DNA from: UTCHB3 sp002050155
GTDB taxonomy: Bacteria; Bacteroidota; Ignavibacteria; Ignavibacteriales; Ignavibacteriaceae
Length of the DNA: 64,000 nucleotides
Assembly (NCBI GenBank): GCA_030584105.1
Contig: CP129491.1
Coordinates: forward strand, 496,001-560,000
Direction: 5' to 3'
The position numbers and the translations under genes are program-made. Of this stretch, positions 57,779 to 64,000 are shown piece by piece. Under the pieces are notes generated by a model. It did not search any database. It was not told where the DNA came from and saw only the letters and a program-made list of their open reading frames with translations. Within the stretch, counting starts at the first letter, position 1; every line of letters starts with the position of its first letter.

Positions 57779-60265
57779 CTATCTCCAATTCACTTTTTTT
57801 ATTGAACCTTCGTCAAGTTGAAGGATAATACAACCTTCTAAGTCGGTTCTGAAAGTTTCGGTATTTGCTTCTTCAAGTCGTTGAAGCACCTTTTGGCTCG
57901 GATGCCTGTATCTGTTACCGACACCGGCGCTTATCAGTGCAAACGCCGGCTTAACTTCTTCAAGCAACGCACGGGAAGTGCCGGTTGAACTGCCGTGGTG
58001 GCTCACCTTCAGGATTTCAGAGCGGAGGTTACTTTCCGTTTCCATGAGTGCTTTTTCCCCTTTTCGGTCAAGGTCGCCTGTGAATAAAACAGAGTGAGTT
58101 GCAAAGTTAACCATGAAAACACCACTTCTTGAGTTGCTTTTCGCCCCCGTTTCTGGTGTTTGGTTAAATACTTTCAGGCTAAGCCCGTTTGCGGAGAAAA
58201 GGTCGCCGGTTTTATAAATTTTGTGTTTCCCATATTTAGCAAGAATAGAGAAAAGCGCCACTTCTTTTGTGTCTGCAGGGTCGGGCGGTGGCAGGTTCAG
58301 CTGTTTAATCAGCCCTTTTTTCATCAGAGAGATCATGCCGCCGGCGTGGTCAAGATCGTAGTGAGAGACGAAGGCGTGCTGAATTTTCTCAATACCGAAC
58401 CTTTTAAGCAGGGGGATAATGATTGCTTCACCGGTATCAAAGGTTGGACCCAGCACTCCGGCGTCGATCAGCCACACTTCCCCCGAAGCGGTTTTTAAGA
58501 TGTAACAATCACCCTGATCCACATCAACGGTTATGATGTAGTTTTCTTCCGGTTTCAGAAGAGGTGTTTGCAGCATGATGTGGCTAAGGAGGATGCACAC
58601 AGCGGTTGCGAGCACAATCAGACTTTTCTTTTTGAAAGAATTTGCAGCCGAAATTAAAATTAGAGAAAGGGCGATTAAAGCATAAAACGCAAAGGCTTCA
58701 AAGGCGGTGCTGTCGTAAATTTCGATTGTACCCCAATTTGTGTGCCTCAGAAAACCGATAGTATAATCGATGATTGAGTTCGCCAACCCCGAAACCGCCG
58801 CTGAAAGTGAGGCGAGGAAATTGCTGATTAACGAAAGAAATAGCGTAAGAATGCCGTTAACCAGCATGAAAGAAGAAAGCGGCACTGCGATAATGTTGGC
58901 AGGAATGGAGAGCAGCGTAACCCTTCCGAAATATACAACGAGAAACGGGAGCATAATAAGCTGCACAAAAAGCGTTACGAGCACCATTTCCGCAACCCAG
59001 AAAAAGGGTTTTGAGACGAGTAGTTTTTTTGATTTCTCGCCGAAATATCCCCGCCACACTCTGAAAACCTCTGATTTTATATTTTCCGCCAAAAACAACC
59101 CCACTACAGCCGCAACCGAAAGCTGAAAACTTGTGCTGAACAAATCCTGAGGGTTAACGAGCAAAATTAATATAATGGTGATCGAAAGAGTGTTCCAGCC
59201 GGTGGTTTCACGCCCGGAATATTTCAGCAGTGAGTAAACCGAAAACATTACAACCGCCCGCACAACAGTAACCTGAAATTGAGTTAAAATTAAAAAAAGA
59301 AAAAGAATAAGAATGCGTGCAAACAACTCAGCGCCACGGCTGTAGGGTTTTAACCGTTGGAACAACAGAAGTGTGATCAGATAAATAACCGCCACATTAA
59401 AGCCTGAAACGGCAAGAATGTGTGCTATCCCGGTATCAATGTAGTTTTGCATAATTTCGGGGTCTATTGTGCTGCGGTCTGCGATTATTAAGCCTTTAAG
59501 GATTGGGGCGGTATATTTATCGTGGAGTTGGTCTATTTTATCGCCAATTGACTGCCGGAATGAATAAATTGAGCCGGCAATCAGGTCGGGCTGCCCGGAG
59601 ATGTTGTAAGTTGAATCGGGATAAACATAAACGATAGCCGAGATTCTTTCCCTTTTCAAATATTCTGCGTAGTCAAAACCACCGGGGTTCCTTCGGTTTA
59701 ATGGGTTTGCATATCTACCTTGCAGAGAGATTTCTCTTCCGGGCAAAAGCTGTTGCTTAAACGATTTATAAAGCGCAGTATCGGGGTTTTTAATCTGAAA
59801 CAAAAGGGTTGGCGGTTCGGTAAATTTTTTTGTAACGGTGAAGTGTCGCTTGGTTCTCTTTTTTCCCATCGTGTCAACAGCGGTTGAATCGTAGCGGATT
59901 AGCGACACTTCCCCCGTAAAAGAGATTTTCTCGTAAGTCATCACCCTGATTTCGGAGATTTTTGCGGTAATATCTGCATCCGATTGCTTTAATTTTCCGA
60001 GTGGGTTGCTCTGAAACGAGGCGTTTGAAACCGAAATGGTTGCAGCACCCGAAGCAAAACCAAAAAGCAATGCAAGCAGAGGGATCAGCCTGTTTTGGTC
60101 TTTTAATTTGAAGATGAGGATCAACAATAATGCAGTTACCGAAACAGGCAGCGAGAACCAAAGGGGGAAGTAACCGTAATCGTTAACTAAAATTCCAACC
60201 ATTAAACCGGGGGCTGCAATTAATGCAGGGAAACGAAGGAGGTCGTTAAAACGGAGGTGTTTCAT
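57779..60265 (-). CDS. comEC: ComEC/Rec2 DNA uptake channel
   Basis: The 828-residue protein has a DUF4131 N-terminal region, a competence membrane domain (about 250-540 with AHILAVSGFNVAV) and a C-terminal MBL domain with HYDLDHAGG and VSHHGSSTGTS. ComEC conducts single-stranded DNA into the cytoplasm during natural transformation. Other com genes are not in the window. The MBL His/Asp ligands are intact. Confidence 0.93.
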   Translation of the reverse strand: MKHLRFNDLLRFPALIAAPGLMVGILVNDYGYFPLWFSLPVSVTALLLILIFKLKDQNRLIPLLALLFGFASGAATISVSNASFQSNPLGKLKQSDADITAKISEIRVMTYEKISFTGEVSLIRYDSTAVDTMGKKRTKRHFTVTKKFTEPPTLLFQIKNPDTALYKSFKQQLLPGREISLQGRYANPLNRRNPGGFDYAEYLKRERISAIVYVYPDSTYNISGQPDLIAGSIYSFRQSIGDKIDQLHDKYTAPILKGLIIADRSTIDPEIMQNYIDTGIAHILAVSGFNVAVIYLITLLLFQRLKPYSRGAELFARILILFLFLILTQFQVTVVRAVVMFSVYSLLKYSGRETTGWNTLSITIILILLVNPQDLFSTSFQLSVAAVVGLFLAENIKSEVFRVWRGYFGEKSKKLLVSKPFFWVAEMVLVTLFVQLIMLPFLVVYFGRVTLLSIPANIIAVPLSSFMLVNGILTLFLSLISNFLASLSAAVSGLANSIIDYTIGFLRHTNWGTIEIYDSTAFEAFAFYALIALSLILISAANSFKKKSLIVLATAVCILLSHIMLQTPLLKPEENYIITVDVDQGDCYILKTASGEVWLIDAGVLGPTFDTGEAIIIPLLKRFGIEKIQHAFVSHYDLDHAGGMISLMKKGLIKQLNLPPPDPADTKEVALFSILAKYGKHKIYKTGDLFSANGLSLKVFNQTPETGAKSNSRSGVFMVNFATHSVLFTGDLDRKGEKALMETESNLRSEILKVSHHGSSTGTSRALLEEVKPAFALISAGVGNRYRHPSQKVLQRLEEANTETFRTDLEGCIILQLDEGSIKKVNWR

Positions 60266-60388
60266 TTTATTTATACCGAAGGCCTCTCATCTGTCTGTTC
60301 ATCGAAAGAGTTGCTTTTTCAGTTGGTTTGTTGCACATCATTTTCGCTTAAGAAGCTTAATAATAATCCGTTGTTGATTTTGGCGTTA

Positions 60389-61345
60389 TTAAGAAATTTC
60401 ATTTTCTTTTAAGATTTTAAAGACAAATTTTTTAATGCTTTTTAAGTCTTTTATCTCCTTAGGTGCTTTGTCGGCGTGTTTGCCAAGTGCAATAAACATC
60501 GAGGGATTCATCGTGTGTGTTTTAACGGAAATATCTTCAAAGTTGCCGTGGTCGGAGCAGAGCAAGATAGTATCCTGTTCACTGTTGAAGTTTTTAAATA
60601 TGTGCAACAGGAACCGGTCGATAGTATCGTAAAGTTCTTCCAAGTTACCGTCGTATCTTCTGTGCCCGGCATAGTCCGTCAGAAAATATTCATAAACGAG
60701 AAGGTCGGCGGTTTTTGCTTTCCTCAGCAGAATATTTGCGGCATCTTCAGGAGTTATGAGGGGAACCAGCAGACCGATTTTATCCCTCCACCGCTGGTTT
60801 GTTATCTCGGCGCTAACTGCCTGTTTCTTATGCACTTGCGCTGCCTTGTTGAAACCAATTCCTGATGATAAAACGCAGTGAGCTGTAACATTCAGCCGTT
60901 TCGGTTTCTTTCTGAGATAAGTGAAAAAAGGTCGGGGATATGCGTTCAGGAAATTGAAAGAGTAGCCTGCTGCAAGCGCATCTTTGAAAACATTTGTTTC
61001 GTAAATTTTATCAACGATTGATATTGGAGCATAGGGACCGAAGTGTCCGCCAAACGCCTTGATTGCATCGAAACCGCCAAAGATCGACATTTGCCCCGTG
61101 CCGCTTTGCGGAAATCCGGGGAAACCGTGTGCTGCATCAACGGGGAATAAAACCCCCTGTTCACATTGAAGAGGAACATTTCCGTGATGTGGCGCCTCCG
61201 GAAAAACATCGGAAAAAATCTTAAAAGGATGGGAAAAGAAGGGGTTTTTCTCTTTATATGGTTCACCGATCCCGACACCGTCAACAAACAGGAGGATTAC
61301 AGAGCCGTTACATTTCTTTTCGTTTTTCTCCTTGGTTTTTGTCAT
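60389..61345 (-). CDS. Alkaline phosphatase superfamily metalloenzyme
   Basis: The 318-residue protein shares the metal-binding plan of phosphoglycerate mutase-like enzymes: LLFVDGVGIGE near 18-28, the nucleophile region FPQSGTGQMSIFG, DYAGHRR, and LCSDHGNFED plus HTMNP near the end. Substrate is unknown. The last four bases of DtdA's TGA and its ATG overlap (61342-61345), so it is co-transcribed. The gap 60266-60388 to comEC shows nothing. Confidence 0.75.
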   Translation of the reverse strand: MTKTKEKNEKKCNGSVILLFVDGVGIGEPYKEKNPFFSHPFKIFSDVFPEAPHHGNVPLQCEQGVLFPVDAAHGFPGFPQSGTGQMSIFGGFDAIKAFGGHFGPYAPISIVDKIYETNVFKDALAAGYSFNFLNAYPRPFFTYLRKKPKRLNVTAHCVLSSGIGFNKAAQVHKKQAVSAEITNQRWRDKIGLLVPLITPEDAANILLRKAKTADLLVYEYFLTDYAGHRRYDGNLEELYDTIDRFLLHIFKNFNSEQDTILLCSDHGNFEDISVKTHTMNPSMFIALGKHADKAPKEIKDLKSIKKFVFKILKENEIS

Positions 61346-61791
61346 TTTGACTCAACCATCAGAGTTACGGGTCCGTCGTTAATAATTTCAACTGACATCA
61401 TAGCCTGAAAAACACCCGTTTTAACTTTATCGGCACCGAGGTTAAGTATCATTCTTTCGGTGAACTTTTCGTAGAGGTGGTTTGCAGTTTCGGGTTTTGC
61501 AGCGAGTGTGAAACCGGGTCGGTTGCCGCGAGCGGTTTCACCGTACAGGGTGAACTGTGAAATAACCAGCACTTCACCGCCCGTATCTTTTACGGAAATG
61601 TTCATTTTGCCCTCGGCGTCGTTGAAAATTCGTAGATTAGCGCACTTATCAGCTGTGAAGATTACATCCTGTTCGGTATCTCCCTCTTTCACTCCGAGCA
61701 GAATGACCATTCCGTGCCCAATTTTTGCAAAGTATTCGGGGTCTTGGATTGTAACGCTGCCTCTGTTTACCCTTTGAACCAATGCTCTCAT
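61342..61791 (-). CDS. dtd: D-aminoacyl-tRNA deacylase
   Basis: The 149-residue enzyme begins MRALVQRVNRGSVTI and shows SQFTLYGETARGNRPGF and the catalytic-loop GPVTLMVES near the end. It frees D-Tyr and other D-amino acids from mischarged tRNA. It overlaps the downstream metalloenzyme by 4 bases and follows prmC by 2. Confidence 0.97.
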   Translation of the reverse strand: MRALVQRVNRGSVTIQDPEYFAKIGHGMVILLGVKEGDTEQDVIFTADKCANLRIFNDAEGKMNISVKDTGGEVLVISQFTLYGETARGNRPGFTLAAKPETANHLYEKFTERMILNLGADKVKTGVFQAMMSVEIINDGPVTLMVESK

Positions 61792-61793
61792 TG

Positions 61794-62657
61794 TTAAACC
61801 TTTTTTATACCTTTAATAAACCTGAAAATTCTGTTGTAATCTTTAATAACTTCGATGTTTTGGAAGCCGGAATTTTTCATCATGCTGCGGAGTTGCTCCT
61901 CCTGCCCCTTTGCCATTTCTAAGTAGAGTTTTCCGTCATTTTTAAGGATTGAACCGGCGGAGGAGATGATGGTCGTGTGAAACGAGTAGCCATCGGCAAA
62001 ATCAGTAACGGCGAACGGAGGCTCGAATTGCGCCACTTCCTCCTGCACCATATCATAGTCAGCCTGTGATACATAAGGCGGGTTTGAGACGATAATGTCA
62101 AACGGGTTGTCTTCAGTTGCGATTTTGCGGAGGAAATCGTTCATGTCGGCGTTGATAAATTCAATGTTTTCAACCCCGTTGGAATGCGCATTTTCCCGTG
62201 CGAGTTCGAGAGAGTCGTTGCTTATATCCACCGAAGTAACCTTAACACCGGGCAGGTTTGCCGCCAAGGCGATAGAAATATTGCCACTACCGGTGCCTAA
62301 ATCCAACACGCGGAGGTTTTCTTTATTCTTGTTTTCATTCACCACAATTTCGACGAAGAGTTCGGTTTCCGGACGAGGGATCAATGCCGAGGGGTTTACC
62401 TTTAGTTTCAGGTTGAAAAATTCCACATAGCCGAGAATATATTGAAGTGGTTCGAATTTAATTCTTCTGCGGACAAAATTGCGGTAACTTTCTAATTCTT
62501 CTTCTTTGAGGGGTCGGTCGAACATCAGGTAAAGGTCAAGCCGGCGACAATTCAACACATGCGCCATCATAAGGTCGGCGTTAAGCCTGGGGGATTCTAT
62601 CCCTTTTTCGTCCAGAAATTTGGAAGAAACATCGAGAATTTCAAGAACAGTAGCCAT
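61794..62657 (-). CDS. prmC: Release factor glutamine methyltransferase PrmC/HemK
   Basis: The 287-residue enzyme methylates the GGQ glutamine of RF1 and RF2. The SAM motif is VLDLGTGSGNI (about 120-130) and the catalytic NPPY lies near 190 (VSNPPYVS). The N-terminal release-factor binding helices are present. It is divergent from the GT9 gene with an 83-base gap. Confidence 0.95.
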   Translation of the reverse strand: MATVLEILDVSSKFLDEKGIESPRLNADLMMAHVLNCRRLDLYLMFDRPLKEEELESYRNFVRRRIKFEPLQYILGYVEFFNLKLKVNPSALIPRPETELFVEIVVNENKNKENLRVLDLGTGSGNISIALAANLPGVKVTSVDISNDSLELARENAHSNGVENIEFINADMNDFLRKIATEDNPFDIIVSNPPYVSQADYDMVQEEVAQFEPPFAVTDFADGYSFHTTIISSAGSILKNDGKLYLEMAKGQEEQLRSMMKNSGFQNIEVIKDYNRIFRFIKGIKKV

Positions 62658-62670
62658 CGGGATATAAAAA

Positions 62671-62701
62671 TTGTGTAAATAGTTTGGAATTTATAGATTT
62701 G
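62671..62701 (+). promoter_or_regulatory. Promoter of the GT9 gene (Bacteroidota type)
   Basis: TTG (62671-62673), 20 bases, TAGATTTG (62694-62701), a full match to TAnnTTTG with the same spacing as at nuoA and greA. It ends 39 bases before the ATG. Confidence 0.6.
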
Positions 62702-62740
62702 CAACCGTGAAATATATGAACATGGCACAAAAAATTTAGT

Positions 62741-63928
62741 ATGTTACTGCCAAAAAGCGGTATATTGCGCATTTTGCTCATCAAATTCAAAGGAATTGGT
62801 GATGTTATACTCAGCACGGTGGTGCTGAAGAACATAAAAGCGCAATATCCGGAAGCGAGGATCGATTTTTTAACGGAGAAGCCTTCGGCGCCGCTTCTTC
62901 GCGGGATTCCGTTTATTGACGAAGTGATTGTTTTTGAAAGCGGCAGGAAATCTGAAATTTTCCGGAAGATTTTGCTGATCAGAAAACGGCATTACGATTT
63001 GGTGATTGATATGTATTCAAATCCGAAATCGGCGCAGTTAACATTTGCAAGCGGTGCACGGTTTAGGGCTGGCTTTCCATACAGAGGAAGGAAATATGCG
63101 TACAATCTTTACGGTCCGCCTGAGAGAGGCACCTACCACGCCGGTGAGCTTCATTTGCGATTTATTGAGCAGATTGGGATTAAGGTTGTTTCGCGCGAGC
63201 CAATAACCACGGTGCCGGATGAAGAAAGGCTTTGGGGCGAAAAGTTTTTTGAAGCGTTGGGAGTGGAGGGTGTGTTTGAAGCAGGGTATTTATCAGGGGC
63301 AGGGGATGAACAAAGTGCCGGTGCGGGTTCGGAGGCGGAGTTGGATGTGGGGCGTTTTGAGAGTTCGGGTACAGAGGGTGAACAAAGTGCCGGTGCGGAT
63401 GCAGGAAAGGGTTATTCATTTGTTGCGTTGGTGCCCGGGGGCGGATGGGAATCTAAAAGGTGCGACCCCGAAAAATTTGCTGAAATTGGGAATGAAATCT
63501 GTAAAAAATACCCCGTTAAGTGCTTAATCCTTTGGGGAAAGGGTGATCTTGAAGAGGCAGAAGCAATAGCCGCTTTAATGAAAGAAAACGCAATTATGGC
63601 GCCCGAAACAACTTTTCTGCAAATGGGGGGATTGGCACTTGGGTGCAAATTTGCCGTAGCGAACGACAGTGGCCCCATGCACTTCATTTCTTCGTTGGGG
63701 GTGCCCGTTTTGGCTCTGCACGGGCCTACCGATCCCAAACTTCAGGGACCATTTGGTGAAAAGCATGAAACCGTCAGGTTGGATGAACTTGATTGTATCG
63801 GTTGCAATTTGAAAATCTGCAACAGAAAACATGAATGCTTCAGAGATTTACCCGTTGAAAGAGTGATGGAAAAAATAGACTCATTGGTCAGAAAAAACGA
63901 TATTAAGTTCGCAGATGAAAGAAGTTGA
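62741..63928 (+). CDS. Glycosyltransferase family 9 (heptosyltransferase-like)
   Basis: A 395-residue GT9 enzyme of the ADP-heptose:LPS transferase group. The acceptor side begins ILRILLIKFKGIGDVILSTV and the donor side has NDSGPMHFISSLGVPVLALHGPTDP. These transfer heptose or related sugars to LPS core. A repetitive Gly/Ser/Glu insert lies at about 181-224 between the two halves. The next gene overlaps it by 14 bases. Confidence 0.9.
   Translation: MLLPKSGILRILLIKFKGIGDVILSTVVLKNIKAQYPEARIDFLTEKPSAPLLRGIPFIDEVIVFESGRKSEIFRKILLIRKRHYDLVIDMYSNPKSAQLTFASGARFRAGFPYRGRKYAYNLYGPPERGTYHAGELHLRFIEQIGIKVVSREPITTVPDEERLWGEKFFEALGVEGVFEAGYLSGAGDEQSAGAGSEAELDVGRFESSGTEGEQSAGADAGKGYSFVALVPGGGWESKRCDPEKFAEIGNEICKKYPVKCLILWGKGDLEEAEAIAALMKENAIMAPETTFLQMGGLALGCKFAVANDSGPMHFISSLGVPVLALHGPTDPKLQGPFGEKHETVRLDELDCIGCNLKICNRKHECFRDLPVERVMEKIDSLVRKNDIKFADERS
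63308..63398 (+). repeat. In-frame 72-bp duplicated block inside the GT9 gene
   Basis: Nineteen identical bases (63308-63326 and 63380-63398, giving GEQSAG-type peptide) are 72 bases, or 24 residues, apart. They lie in the inter-domain linker. Confidence 0.8.
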
Positions 63929-64000
63929 AATATTTTTCAAAAACCTTTTTCTGAAGTGGATTTTGTTCAGGGGGCACAGAAAACCGGGAACGGGGTTTGT
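63915..64000 (+). CDS. Probable next glycosyltransferase gene, N-terminal part
   Basis: ATG at 63915, 14 bases before the GT9 stop, reads MKEVEIFFKNLFLKWILFRG and continues HRKPGTGF to the edge without a stop. Amphipathic starts of this kind with basic residues precede GT9 proteins in Bacteroidota. Only 28 residues are visible, so the family is inferred from context. Confidence 0.45.
   Translation, partial: MKEVEIFFKNLFLKWILFRGHRKPGTGF

Overview
The window looks like chromosome from a member of the Bacteroidota/Chlorobiota/Ignavibacteriota superphylum, most likely an ignavibacterium. Three large secreted proteins end in type IX secretion (T9SS) C-terminal sorting domains, two of them with the FDLSQNYPNPFNP signature common in Ignavibacteria. 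A DUF4837 lipoprotein is present. At least four promoters fit the Bacteroidota pattern TTG-N20-TAnnTTTG, with N20 kept exactly. No phage, transposase, integrase or CRISPR was found; nearly everything reads as ordinary vertical chromosome.

Layout: (1) 1-728, ribosomal proteins L21 and L27 and the start of malate dehydrogenase, minus strand. (2) 1220-12360, a three-domain acyl-activating/acyltransferase protein and two giant T9SS-exported proteins with twin terminators. (3) 12538-17515, minus strand: RsbW-like kinase, an outer-membrane barrel-like protein, an Fn3 lipoprotein, and a beta-CASP metallo-hydrolase. (4) 17756-22198, complex I genes nuoABCDEF, closed by a strong hairpin without nuoG-N. 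(5) 22316-24602, an acyl-CoA ligase divergent from an Fe-S type Rrf2 regulator, with two palindromes between them. (6) 24902-33436, three SGNH hydrolases (one with four LysM repeats), an AlgI-type MBOAT acyltransferase and an M28 peptidase: a likely envelope O-acetylation locus. (7) 33709-42116, a tight housekeeping operon greA-ribD-ribE-tilS-hpt-ftsH-lipid kinase-DUF4837. (8) 42386-46363, a cation ATPase and a copper pair, SCO1 plus PCuAC. (9) 46364-47582, a repeat-rich noncoding stretch with a tRNA-Ala(CGC). (10) 47583-49574, a T9SS FG-GAP/VCBS protein. (11) 49829-56652, a minus-strand operon resembling nonulosonic acid synthesis (NeuB, KdsC-like phosphatase, SDR, GSA-type aminotransferase, SpsF, glycosyltransferase) plus a fatty acid hydroxylase. 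(12) 56760-64000, LD-carboxypeptidase, ComEC, an alkaline phosphatase superfamily enzyme, DtdA, PrmC, a GT9 glycosyltransferase and the start of another gene.

The most unusual signal is not a gene. The window is full of short local tandem duplications of two kinds. One kind starts at stop codons and copies the 3' end of the gene, or the sequence next to the stop, into the downstream gap (acyl ligase, LysM-SGNH, cation ATPase, PCuAC, KdsC-like, aminotransferase); one such copy carries the Shine-Dalgarno of neuB. The other kind sits in frame inside housekeeping proteins (RibD, TilS, GT9, the NUL-like glycosyltransferase) with periods that are multiples of 12 bases. The gap upstream of the FG-GAP gene holds arrays of strictly 11-bp and 10-bp units, close to one DNA helical turn.
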